From NCBI GenBank assembly GCA_963778025.1, contig CAVZTA010000011.1:1-64000 (forward strand): a DNA stretch of 64,000 nt. Direction: 5' to 3'. Position 1 is the stretch's first letter. Each line of letters opens with the position of its first letter. The DNA comes from CAVZTA01 sp963778025 (lineage in GTDB: Bacteria; Chloroflexota; Limnocylindria; Limnocylindrales; CSP1-4). Below are positions 45,373 to 54,011 of this stretch, piece by piece. The notes beneath the pieces are model-generated. The model was not told where the DNA came from and did not search any database. It saw only the letters and a list, made by a program, of their open reading frames with translations. The position numbers and the translations under genes are program-made.

Positions 45373-46800
45373 TCACGGTGTCTGTTCGGGCAGATGCGCG
45401 GCGTCCATCACCTGCAGCTCCGAAGTCCCGACCAGGAGGACGCGGCCGTCGAGGAGGGCCACCGGCACGCCCGCCGCAGCCATCCGGAAGCCGACGATGT
45501 CGTCCAGGCGCCGGAATGAGAGATCGGCAGGATCGAAGATCCAGCGGATGTCGTCCACGCCCGCGAACAGGGACCGTCCGTCCGCGAGCGCCAGGATCTC
45601 GCTCGGCGTGCCTGGCGATCCCGGCAAGGGCGTGAAGGTCCCCGAGGACGGGTCATAGATCTCGGCTCGCGAGTCGCTCACGCGAAGCGCGTCGCCCGCC
45701 AGGAGGACTCGGCCGTCGGGCAGGACCGTCAGCGAACCTGCGTCCGTTGTCGTCGGTGCTCCGGTCTCGGCGAACCGGCCCGTCGTCGGGTCGTAGAGCT
45801 GCGCCCGGTTGGTGTCCCGCGTCACCGGTCCTCCGCTCGGCAGACCACCGCCGACGAAGCACGTGACGAGGACGCGGCCATCCGGAAGCGCGGCCCGCGC
45901 TCCGCGTCCCGGATCGCAGCTAACCGCCACCTCATCGAAGGAGCCGGTGATCGGCGACCAGATCTCGGCGGTCGAGTCGCGGTCGGTCACGCCGCCAGCG
46001 GTCATCTGTCGTCCGCCCACGACCATGACGCGCCCATCGGCCATGCGGATCGCGGCCGGCTCGATCAGGCGGATGAACGAAACGCCGCAATGGCACGACG
46101 TGCGAGGGAACCGCATCGAACCTGTCGGGACGGACATCCCGGTGGCCGGGTCGTAGATCTCCGCCGACGCCAGGTCGCGGTTCGGATCGGTAGCGGAGGT
46201 CCCACCCACGAGGAGGATCCGCCCGTCAGCGAGCAACGTCGCAAGGTGCCCCGTCCGGGCGATGGCCATCTGACCCGCGGCGGCCGACCGGCCCGTTGCG
46301 GGGTCCCAGATCTCCACCGTGGTCGGGCCGCCCCCGGTGATGGCGATGCGTCCATCGACCAGCCTCGTGAGCGTGGCGCCCGACGGACGCTCCTCGACGA
46401 GCGTCCCCGCCGCGGCGAACAACGGGCCGGGCGTCGCTGACGGGCGCACCGACGTCACGGTCGGTGACAGTCGGACGGAGGGGGCGACGGACATCAGGGC
46501 GGACGGCAGCGGCGCGACCGTGGGCCCCGCCCCGGCAGCAAGTGCCAGCCCGACGAGAAGCACGACCACGAGCAAGGCCACGAGAAGGACCCGCATCGGC
46601 ACGTTCGCCGCACGAAGCCCACCGCCTGGCCACGCGCTCCGACCCGCGACAACGCGCACGCTGGCGAGCCACCCTGGACGCGGTGAGCGTGCCGCTGTCC
46701 GCGCAAGCGCGGCGTCCAAGAGGCCGGACGGGGGCGCGACCTGCGCCTCGGCGTCGAGCCAGGCCGGAAGGGACCGGTCGAGGTCGGGCAGCGCGGTCAT
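45373..46800 (-). CDS. Membrane-anchored kelch-like propeller, partner of ECF sigma 2
   Basis: 475 residues. Cytoplasmic N-terminus of about 69 residues containing a possible sigma-binding part (LPAWLDAEAQVAPPSGLLDA), one transmembrane helix (70-90), then an extracytoplasmic six-blade kelch/galactose-oxidase-like propeller with repeats such as ATLLADGRILLVGG and AEIYDPATGMSVPTGSM. The ATG overlaps the sigma gene stop (ATGA). No HxxxCxxC zinc motif. Acts plausibly as a transmembrane anti-sigma sensor, by analogy with other anti-sigma propellers. Intact. Confidence 0.8.
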   Translation of the reverse strand: MTALPDLDRSLPAWLDAEAQVAPPSGLLDAALARTAARSPRPGWLASVRVVAGRSAWPGGGLRAANVPMRVLLVALLVVVLLVGLALAAGAGPTVAPLPSALMSVAPSVRLSPTVTSVRPSATPGPLFAAAGTLVEERPSGATLTRLVDGRIAITGGGPTTVEIWDPATGRSAAAGQMAIARTGHLATLLADGRILLVGGTSATDPNRDLASAEIYDPATGMSVPTGSMRFPRTSCHCGVSFIRLIEPAAIRMADGRVMVVGGRQMTAGGVTDRDSTAEIWSPITGSFDEVAVSCDPGRGARAALPDGRVLVTCFVGGGLPSGGPVTRDTNRAQLYDPTTGRFAETGAPTTTDAGSLTVLPDGRVLLAGDALRVSDSRAEIYDPSSGTFTPLPGSPGTPSEILALADGRSLFAGVDDIRWIFDPADLSFRRLDDIVGFRMAAAGVPVALLDGRVLLVGTSELQVMDAAHLPEQTP

Positions 46801-47348
46801 GCCGGAGACTCCTCGGGCCGCAGCAGCGGGCGCTGATCCGCCTCGATCACCGCCCGCAGCGCGGCGGACGCCCGGTTCAGGCGTGACTTGAACGTCCCGG
46901 GCGGAACGCCCAGCAGGTCGGCGGCCGCGGCGTCGCGCATGCCCAGGTAGTGATGGACGACGAGGACGGCACGATGCTCCGGGGTTAGGCGCCGGAACGC
47001 GCGGTCCAGTTGGTCGCGATCGTCGACATCGTGCTGCCCGCCCGGCTCACCGATGTCGACGGCATCGACGTCGAGCCGGACGACGCGCCCACGACCTCGG
47101 CCGGCTTCGCGGTAGCAGGACCGGATGAGGATCCGGTCGAGCCAGGCGTCGAACCGCTCCGGATCGCGGATGCCGCGGATGTCCAGCCAGGCGGCGAGGA
47201 GCGCCTCCTGGACGGCGTCGCTCGCGAGGTCGTCGTCGCGAAGGATCAGGCGAGCGGTGCGGAACAGGCGCGCGAGCGCGGCGGCCGCGAGCGAGCTGAA
47301 CGCGGCGTGGTCGCCGGATCGCGCCTGGACGACGAGCTCCCGATCCAT
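46797..47348 (-). CDS. ECF-type RNA polymerase sigma factor 2
   Basis: 183 residues from the ATG at 47348 (GTG at 47390 possible). Region 2: ELVVQARSGDHAAFSSLAAA, then AVQEALLAAWLDIRGIRDPE. Region 4: RLTPEHRAVLVVHHYLGMRD followed by AAADLLGVPPGTFKSRLNRA. Of a different subgroup from factors 1 and 3. Overlaps the kelch-like partner by 4 bases. Confidence 0.9.
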   Translation of the reverse strand: MDRELVVQARSGDHAAFSSLAAAALARLFRTARLILRDDDLASDAVQEALLAAWLDIRGIRDPERFDAWLDRILIRSCYREAGRGRGRVVRLDVDAVDIGEPGGQHDVDDRDQLDRAFRRLTPEHRAVLVVHHYLGMRDAAAADLLGVPPGTFKSRLNRASAALRAVIEADQRPLLRPEESPA

Positions 47349-47459
47349 CTGCCGCTTCGGCCCTCGCTGGGCGGCCGGTCGGCCGCGCACACCTTAGGGA
47401 GCGGGTGTCGCGGATTCGTTCCATCGCGCACTGTCGGACACCTGTCCTGTGTGGACCAC

Positions 47460-47608
47460 GATGCACCGGGTGCGTGGTGCGACGAAGCAGGCCGAGCTTC
47501 GCGCCCCTCCTCCGCCGGACGACGCATGGGATGTTCGAAACGACGTCGGAGGGCCCCTCCGAACCCGTCGGAAGGGCCCTCGTTCGTCGCAACGCGCATC
47601 GGGTGCAC
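47460..47608. repeat. TIR element D
   Basis: The shortest copy. Left end GATGCACCGGGTGCGTGGTG then CGACGAAGC (47460-47488); right end GTTCGTCGCAACGCGCATCG then GGTGCAC (47582-47608). A weaker internal core, GACGCATGGGATG, lies near 47521. It contains its own hairpin (47550-47580) instead of being followed by the recurrent one. Confidence 0.75.
47550..47580. terminator. Hairpin inside TIR element D
   Basis: AGGGCCCCTCCGA (47550-47562) pairs with TCGGAAGGGCCCT (47568-47580), 12 of 13 positions, loop ACCCG. It lies 46 bases beyond the stop of the secreted protein gene at 47626 and is a likely terminator for it. Confidence 0.65.
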
Positions 47609-47625
47609 GCCGATGCGCGGCCGGA

Positions 47626-48253
47626 TCACGCCAACGCGGCGCAGAGTTCCGCGATGGCCGACGCGTCTCCCTCGAAATACGGGATGAAGTCGGACTGGTT
47701 GTGGCTCTCGTGGATGACCGAGCCCATGCCAGGCACGTTGAGGGTGAGGTGGCCGCGCTCCGGCGTCACCGCCGACGACAGGTCGCCGGGGATGGTCAGG
47801 ACGGCGATGTCCGTGTTCTGCTGCGAGTAGCCGACGGTGTGCCCGTTCAGCGGGTTCGTGAAATGCGCGTCCCGGAACAGGAAGTTCCGGATTCGTCGCG
47901 TGAGGTCGCAGGTTGCGGTCGTACTCACGCTTGGCGTGGATGTCGCGGATCCCCGAGTCGAGGATCTCGTAGGCACTGGCACCGCTGCCGCAGATGAGCC
48001 CGGTCGGCTCGTTCTCGTATGCCTCGACCGTGTGCGCGAAGCAGACCGCGCCGCCGCCGGTCGCGCTGCACGTGTAGATGTCGGGCGGGACCGGGTTCAG
48101 CGTCGTGATGTCGATCGGCTGACCGGCGGCGACGGGCAGCGCGCCGCTCAGGAGCAGCCCCGTCACCGAGACGGCGACGGCGACGCGACGAGCGCCGACA
48201 AACGGCGCGAGCGACAGGGTGCGACGGGCACGCCGAATCAGGGTTGCGACCAT
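47626..48253 (-). CDS. Secreted four-cysteine paralog 2 (TLNP-PPD subtype), one frame disruption
   Basis: Signal peptide (VAVAVSVTGLLLSGALPVAA), mature start GQPIDITTLNPVPPDIYTCS. Family features: C-x8-C (TCSATGGGAVCF), PTGLICGSGAS, REYDRN, FRDAHFTNPLNG, IPGDLSSAVTPERG, C-terminal AIAELCAALA. A +1 step near 47910 joins the halves; length 628 = 3n+1. Third gene of the second duplicated sigma module. Its function is not known. Confidence 0.78.
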
Positions 48254-48293
48254 GGGATGCCTCCTTCGAGGGTAGGCCCGGCGGGAGCCGGGC

Positions 48294-49488
48294 TCAGGGC
48301 GTGGACGGGAGCGCCTCCAGGAATCGGATCGAGCCGATGACCTGGCCTCCGAGCGCCTCCGGGTCGGGGAGGACCTGGAACAGCAGGGTCGTGTCGGCTA
48401 GCTCGACGACGACCATGTAGTCCGTGTCCCCCGGGCGGAGGAACGAATGCCAGTCGGAGGTCTCGTTCTTGGGCTGCCACTCCGCCAGATTTCCCGACGG
48501 ACAGCTCTGGTCGATATCGATGTGGACGACGAGGAGCTTGGCCGCGTGCCCGTCGACGACGCAGGTCCTCGACGGAGTCGGTCGTGAAGCCCCTGAGCTG
48601 GGCGAAGTAGTCGACCCACGCCTGCGCGCCATGCGGGATCTCGTACCGGCCGCGGCTGATGTCGCACGGGTCGAGGAAGCCCTGCGGGTCCTTCGCCGCG
48701 ATGAACTCGTCACCGTGGACCTGGTCGTGGATCACCTGCCAGTCGGTGGTGCGGGAGGCCGTATAGATGCCGTCGGGCAGCTCGACGGTGAACAGTGGGT
48801 CGAACGCGTCGACGACCCCGGATCCACCGCGGCTTGGCGCGGCCACGGAACGCATCCAGGTCCGGACGAGGACGGCCGATCGAGCAGCACAGACGTCGTC
48901 GATGGCGGTGAGCGTCAGACGAAGCCCATCCGCAGAGCGCTGCACCCGATAGGTGCCCGCGTCCCGAGCCGCACATCCCGCCACCGGCGAACCGGCCACC
49001 TCGACGCCCTCGGAGACACCACGGGTGACGAAGCGGACGGAGTCCGGGCCCAGCCATTCCGTCGTCGCGGCGAATCGCTCCAGACTCGATCCACCGACCT
49101 GGAGGAACGCGTACTGGTTGCTTCCGGGGTCGAAGACGAGTCCCATCCGCTGCTGCGAGCCCTCGCCGGAGAACACCATGTCGGCCGGGACATCGGCGAT
49201 CCAGGTGCCCGCGAGATCCCGCTCGAGTGTCCCGGCGACGGCTGTGCTGGGCAGCGCGACGAGCGCCGGTGGCTTCGGCGACCCACCGGCGAGCACGAGC
49301 GCCGCGATGACGAAGGCGACGAACAGCGCCGCGGCGAGCAGCGCGATCCGGACGTCGGACGGGATCCGACGCGGCTTGACGACGCGACCCGCGATCGCCT
49401 CGGCGTCGATGGGCGCGACGGGCACATCGGCGGCGAAGGCGCGCAGGCGCCGCTCGAAGCCGGCCTCGAAGCGCTCGAGGTCAGTCAT
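48294..49488 (-). CDS. Membrane-anchored sigma-factor partner 3, one frame disruption
   Basis: Starts MTDLERFEAGFERRLRAFAA, overlapping the sigma stop. Cytoplasmic part 1-45, transmembrane helix (ALLAAALFVAFVIAALVLAG), then an extracytoplasmic region containing GTWIADVPADMVFSGEGSQ and AVLVRTWMRSVAAP, ending VIGSIRFLEALPSTP. Frame broken by one surplus base near 48560 (GAGGACCTGCGTCGTCGACG); length 1,195 = 3n+1. Paralog of partner 1, which has the equivalent LRIDGHRAVHLSI where this has VVDGHAAKLLVVH. Proposed anti-sigma role rests on gene order and topology only. Confidence 0.75.
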
Positions 49489-50032
49489 CGCCGAGCTCCT
49501 TCCGGAGTCGCTCGAGGAGTCGCTGGAGCCGCGCGCGGGTGCCGGACGCGGACATCCCCGTCGCGCGGCCCAGCTCCGTGGAGTTGAGGCCTGCGACGTA
49601 ACGGAGGGCGAGCAGCGCCCGATCGTCGGGCTCCAGCTTCGCGAGGGCGTTCGCGAGGTCGAGATCGCCGGCGCGGGTCGACGGGTCGGGCCAGGTCATG
49701 TCGTCGGCGGCGGTGACCGGGATCTCCGCGACGCTGCGGCGCCGGGATCGCCGCAGGAGCTGTCGGACCTCGTTTGCGGCGACGGAGCACAGCCAGGGCC
49801 GAAGTCGGTCGGGATCACGGAGCGAGCCCAGCCGCCGCCACGCGATCGGCCAGGCGGCGGCGACCGCCTCCTCGGCCGCGTCCATGTCGCCGGCGACGAC
49901 GAAGCACACCCGGACCATGTCCGCGTGATGCAGCCGCACGATCCGGGCGAACGCGGCCTGGTCGCCGCGGACCGCGCGCCGGACGAGTCCTTCCGCGGAC
50001 TCCGGGATCGCGGCGACGGGCGCGCTGGTCAT
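49481..50032 (-). CDS. ECF-type RNA polymerase sigma factor 3
   Basis: 183 residues, ATG at 50032. Region 2: LVRRAVRGDQAAFARIVRLH, AVAAAWPIAWRRLGSLRDPD. Region 4: LEPDDRALLALRYVAGLNST followed by ELGRATGMSASGTRARLQRL. Duplicate of factor 1. Stop overlaps the partner gene start by 8 bases. Confidence 0.9.
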   Translation of the reverse strand: MTSAPVAAIPESAEGLVRRAVRGDQAAFARIVRLHHADMVRVCFVVAGDMDAAEEAVAAAWPIAWRRLGSLRDPDRLRPWLCSVAANEVRQLLRRSRRRSVAEIPVTAADDMTWPDPSTRAGDLDLANALAKLEPDDRALLALRYVAGLNSTELGRATGMSASGTRARLQRLLERLRKELGDD

Positions 50033-50207
50033 GTCTCACAGATGCTCGCAACCCTGCCAAGTGATTCCGTCTCGCAGCGAGATCCCAGACGACGGACCGT
50101 CAGACGCCCGGCCGGCGACACGCTGCCAGCCTGCCGACGCCTCCCGGACAGGTGCGAGGCCGGGCCGCATGGAGGTTCCGGCCCGGCGTCGAGGAGCGGT
50201 CGTCGAG

Positions 50208-50833
50208 TCAGCCGGCCAGGATGGCGCACACCTCGGGCATCACCAGATCCAGGTTCCCGTGGTCGGAGTCCGTCGGACCGTGCGTGATGTCGATCACGTC
50301 GTCGCCGCCCGGGAACGAAGCGCACGAGTCCGGTGTCGTGGAAGACGAGGCCGTAACCCTGTGCGGTGACCTGCCAATCGGCGCCGGTGATCGTGAGGAC
50401 GCGGGTCGCGAGGACACCCGGGTCCGGATACACGTAGTGCAGGTTCCAGCTGCCCTTGACCTTGACCGTCGGGCCGGCACCGGTCGGCGACAGCGTCCAC
50501 GTCTCCACGGACAGGTTCTTGAAGTACGTGTGCTGCAGCCCGCCCATCCGGCAGGTGCCAGCGGACCGCCTGCGTGTCGTGGAAGCCCGTGGTGTACACG
50601 ATCGCCGAGCCGCACGTCAGGCCGCTGTCCTCGTTCGCCCATCGCTCATGGAGCTCACCGCGGCAGATCGGTCCGCCACCGGTATCGGTACAGATCCATG
50701 GACCGTAGGCAGGGTTCAGCGGCGGCGTCATGCCTGCCGGATCGACCTGGTGCGGGGACGCTGCGGCGACGGCGCTGGGGAGGACGGCGGCGAGCAGGAT
50801 CGCGGCGCCGAGCGTCGCGAGGATTCGATGCAT
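50208..50833 (-). CDS. Secreted four-cysteine paralog 3 (PPLNP subtype), two frame disruptions
   Basis: Signal peptide (LATLGAAILLAAVLPSAVAA), mature start SPHQVDPAGMTPPLNPAYGP. Then WICTDTGGGPICRG, DSGLTCGSAIVYTTG, TWTLSPTGAGPTVKVKGSWN, PGVLATRVLTITGADWQVTA, HGPTDSDHGNLDLVMPEVCA. Closest relative in the window is paralog 1. Steps of +1 near 50560 and 50315; length 626 = 3n+2. Lies directly upstream of sigma 3 in the same direction, separated by 175 bases, so possibly part of that transcript or a separate unit. Confidence 0.78.
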
Positions 50834-51139
50834 GGGTCCCTCCGGGGTCGGTACCGGACGCCCGAATGGGCGGCCTACCCACACCGGGCCGCACGACACG
50901 ACGCTTTGTTCCACTTCGGCGGAGCCGGGGCTGGGTGGTCAGCGCCACCGCGGGGTGGTGGACCGTAGCGATCTTGCGCGGACGATCCGCGCGAACGCCG
51001 CGACCCACGCCCGCCGCAGCGTCGGCGACGAGGGACGCGGGGATCGTGCCGGATGACGTCAGGTCCACCACCATGGCGCATCGATGCAGCGAGACGCGCA
51101 AGTGTCCCGCGCCGCCGTCACACCGAACGAGAGGTCGCC
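50834..51139. other. Intergenic gap between divergent genes
   Basis: 306 bases between secreted paralog 3 (-) and the nitroreductase (+). It must hold both promoters. I see no consensus hexamers, repeats or RNA gene. Confidence 0.5.
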
Positions 51140-51736
51140 GTGGAGTTCCAGGACGTCGTGATGAAGCGCCGCGCGGTGCGCCGGTTCGAGGAAGGCGGGG
51201 TCGACCGTTCGGTCATCGAGCGCATCGCGCGGCTCGCGCAGCGCACGCCGTCGGCGGGCTTCAGCCAGGGCCAGCGACTGGTCGTCGTGGTCGATCAGGA
51301 GCGGCGACGGGAGGTGGCACGGCTGTGCGGCGAGGCGGAGTACGAGCCGCTGTTCGGCCCGTGGATCTCGGAATGCGCCGCGCAGTTCATCCCGTGCGTC
51401 TCCGAGCAGGTCTACCACCGGCGATACCAGGAGCCGGACAAGATCGACGAGGACGGCTCGGAGATCGAGTGGCCCATCCCGTACTGGTGGGTCGACATCG
51501 GCGCGACGATGCAGAACGTGATGCTGGCCGCCGTCGACGAGGGGCTGGGTTGCGGCTTCGTGGGCACCGACGCGGACGGGTGGCAGCGCCTGAAGGCGTA
51601 CCTGGGCATCCCGGACGAGTTCGCCCCGATCGGGGTGATGCCCGTCGGTCGTCCGCTGCCGGACGTCCGGTCACCCAGCCTCAAGCGAGGCTGGGTGCCG
51701 TTCGAGCAGTTCGCGAGGTTCGACGGCTGGGGCTGA
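51140..51736 (+). CDS. Nitroreductase-family flavoprotein
   Basis: 198 residues from the GTG at 51140, chosen for the upstream GAGAGG and because FQDVVMKRRAVRRFEEGGVD is the usual N-terminus. FMN-binding features: RRAVRRF (phosphate), TPSAGFSQGQRLVVV and DIGATMQNVMLAAVDEGLGC (mid-helix), GIPDEFAPIGVMPVGRP (C-terminal). NAD(P)H-dependent reduction of an unknown substrate. Not obviously tied to the secreted-protein genes around it. Confidence 0.88.
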   Translation: MEFQDVVMKRRAVRRFEEGGVDRSVIERIARLAQRTPSAGFSQGQRLVVVVDQERRREVARLCGEAEYEPLFGPWISECAAQFIPCVSEQVYHRRYQEPDKIDEDGSEIEWPIPYWWVDIGATMQNVMLAAVDEGLGCGFVGTDADGWQRLKAYLGIPDEFAPIGVMPVGRPLPDVRSPSLKRGWVPFEQFARFDGWG

Positions 51737-51788
51737 GGCGCCCCATCGCTCGCGCCCCAGCCGTCGGCGACGAAGATCGAGCTGGGCG

Positions 51789-52418
51789 CTAGGCCAGCGC
51801 GGCGCAGAGGGCGTCCAGCGCGTGGCTGTCACCGCGGGCGTAGTAGTCGTCGAAGGGGTGCGGGCCGTGCGACGAGATGATCTCGCCGGTCGACTCGTCG
51901 ATGAGCATGCGTCCCGCGCCGATGAGGATCGTCCGTCCGTCCGGCCCGCGAACGTGGGCGACCTGACCCGAAACGGACGTCGTGCCGGTCGCGACGTCCC
52001 CCGGCGTGGCCAGCCGATGGATCACGGTGTCGTGCTGGGTCCACGTGGCGACCTTGCCGGTGTCCGGGTTCGTGAAGTCGCCGGTGAACGTCTCGATGAA
52101 GTGGCGCACGAGCAGGTTGCCGTCGGCGTCGTAGTAGCGCTTGCCGACGACCGCCCGCTGCTGCGAGAACAGCAGCTCGGTCGAGCCGCAGATGATCCCG
52201 CTCGGCTCGTCGAAGACGTCGTCGACGGTGTCGAAGTGCAGCGTGCAGATGATCTGGTTGCCGGTGCGCTCGCACTGGGCGTTGAAGAAGTCCGGGGGCG
52301 CCGGGTTGAGGGTGTTCGGATCGACCGGCGTCCGGGCCGCCGCGGGCGAGGCCAGGGCGAGCGCGGCGAGCGCCGCCCCGACCGTCACGCGCGCGAGCCT
52401 GCTGAGGTGCTGATGCAT
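51789..52418 (-). CDS. Secreted four-cysteine paralog 4 (TLNP-PPD subtype)
   Basis: 209 residues from the ATG at 52418 (GAGGAC upstream), fully intact, so it is the best reference copy of the subtype. Signal peptide (VTVGAALAALALASPAAA), mature start RTPVDPNTLNPAPPDFFNAQ, C-x8-C (QCERTGNQIICTL), PSGIICGSTELL, GKRYYDADGNLLVRHFIETF, FTNPDTGKV, TPGDVATGTTSVSGQ, and ALDALCAALA at the end. No known domain recognised; four Cys suggest two disulfides outside the cell. Confidence 0.82.
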   Translation of the reverse strand: MHQHLSRLARVTVGAALAALALASPAAARTPVDPNTLNPAPPDFFNAQCERTGNQIICTLHFDTVDDVFDEPSGIICGSTELLFSQQRAVVGKRYYDADGNLLVRHFIETFTGDFTNPDTGKVATWTQHDTVIHRLATPGDVATGTTSVSGQVAHVRGPDGRTILIGAGRMLIDESTGEIISSHGPHPFDDYYARGDSHALDALCAALA

Positions 52419-52602
52419 GAGGCGTCCTCCCCTCCTGATGACCGATGGGTCGGGGCGCCGGATGAGGCGCCGCCAGCAGCCCGATGCCATCCATGGGGCG
52501 CCGGGCTGTTCGCTGGTTCCGGATTCGCCGAGGCCTCGGACTCCGGGTCATCATGGTAGGCGTCGCGGAGGGCTGAATTCGTTCGGTCGATCTTTCGGTC
52601 GC

Positions 52603-53257
52603 TCAGTCGACCGCAGCGCAGATCGGGGCAAGCGCGCTGGGATCGAGCCGAGAAGAAGGGGTGGTGCGGTGTCAGGTGCAGGAGCTCGCCGGTCGCAGTG
52701 AGCTCCACGACCGTCCCGGCGTCGGTCAGGATCGTGTGTCCGCCAGAGGTGATCCGGAAATACCGACCGCTGATCTTGTCCGTACCGCTGGTGACGTCGC
52801 CCGGGATCGCGAGATCGTGGAGGATGCTGTCGCCCGCGGAGTAGCCCACGAAGCGGCCCGTGATCGGGTTCGTGAACGTCCCCGCGAGGTCCTCGCGGAA
52901 GTGGCGGCGCACGAGGTCGCCGTTCGCGTCGTACGTGCGCTTGCCGACCACGGTTCGCTGGCCGTCATCGAGCAGTTCGACGCCGTCACACACGATCCCG
53001 CTGGGCAGCGCGACCGCAGGCGGGTCGACGCGCGCGAAGCTGCAGGTCGTGTGGCTGCCGTCGAGCACGCAGACCGCATGGAACGAGTCGGGCGGCGGCG
53101 GGTTGAGCGTCGCCGGATCCACGGGCTGGCCGGCCAGGGTGGCGCCGGGCAACGCCAGCAGTGTGGCGGCGACCATGGACGCGACCAGCGGCAAGCGCCG
53201 GCGCAGCCCGGTGCTCGCGCCGGTTCCGGGGGATCCCGCATCGATCGACGTGTGCAT
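52603..53257 (-). CDS. Secreted four-cysteine paralog 5 (TLNP-PPD subtype), one frame disruption
   Basis: ATG at 53257 with AGGAGGG upstream. Signal peptide (LPLVASMVAATLLALPGATL), GQPVDPATLNPPPPDSFHAV, C-x8-C (VCVLDGSHTTCSF), PSGIVCDGVELL, GKRTYDANGDLVRRHFREDL, FTNPITGRF, IPGDVTSGTDKISG. A +1 step near 52650 gives the true end LDPSALAPICAAVD with stop at 52603, matching the family; uncorrected, the frame runs on to 52385. Length 655 = 3n+1. Sister of paralog 4. Confidence 0.8.
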
Positions 53258-53464
53258 CCGTGAGGCCCTCCTGCGGACCGGAAGCGGTCCGCGTCCCCGA
53301 TCCGGCCGCGCATCGGGCTGGTCGCCGACCGTCGGACGTCGAGGTGTCGTCGGCTCAGAGGCGCATCGGACCGATCTGTCACGCATGCTCGTGACAACCG
53401 GCAGCGACGTGCGTCTCGGGGTCGGAAGGAGCAGGCCCTGTTCGATCGCAACGCGTCAACCGGT

Positions 53465-54011
53465 GTGTCGTTCCGACGGGATGCGGTGTCGCCTCAGCCC
53501 TCGGCGCAGGCGAACGCTGTCGCCGCGGTCTACGACGCCTGCCACGCGCCGTTGTACGGCTACCTCGCCTCGCTGACGCACGACCCCGGGGTCGCGGAAG
53601 AGTTCGTGCAGGAGGCATTCGTCCGGCTCGTGGCCGCGTCGCGACGGGGTGCCATGCCCGACGACCCACGTGCATGGCTGTACGCCGTTTCGACGAACCT
53701 GCGTGATCGGGCGGTCGCGCCGTCGGGCCATCGTGGGCCGCTGGATCCATCGGCTGCGGCCCCTGGAGCACGAGCAGGTGGTCGAGGCGCCGGAAGAGAC
53801 CGCCCTGCGACGTGAGCGGCACGACGACCTGTCGAACGCCCTCGCCTCCCTCCCGGCCGACGCGCGCGCGGCGCTGCTGCTGGCGGCAGAGGGATTCAGC
53901 GGTCGGGAGATCGCCCGGGCGATCGGCAAGAGCGACGGTGCCACGCGGAGCCTGCTCTGGCGGTCGAGGCTCGCGCTGCGCGAGCGGCTCGAGCATGGAG
54001 CGATGCGATGA
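53465..54011 (+). CDS. ECF-type RNA polymerase sigma factor 4, one frame disruption
   Basis: From the GTG at 53465. Region 2: VYDACHAPLYGYLASLTHDP, then EEFVQEAFVRLVAASRRGAM. After a +1 step near 53715: RRRAIVGRWIHRL, then region 4 LPADARAALLLAAEGFSGRE followed by IARAIGKSDGATRSLLWRSR. Length 547 = 3n+1. Overlaps the following anti-sigma gene by 4 bases (ATGA). A different subgroup from factors 1-3. Confidence 0.82.
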
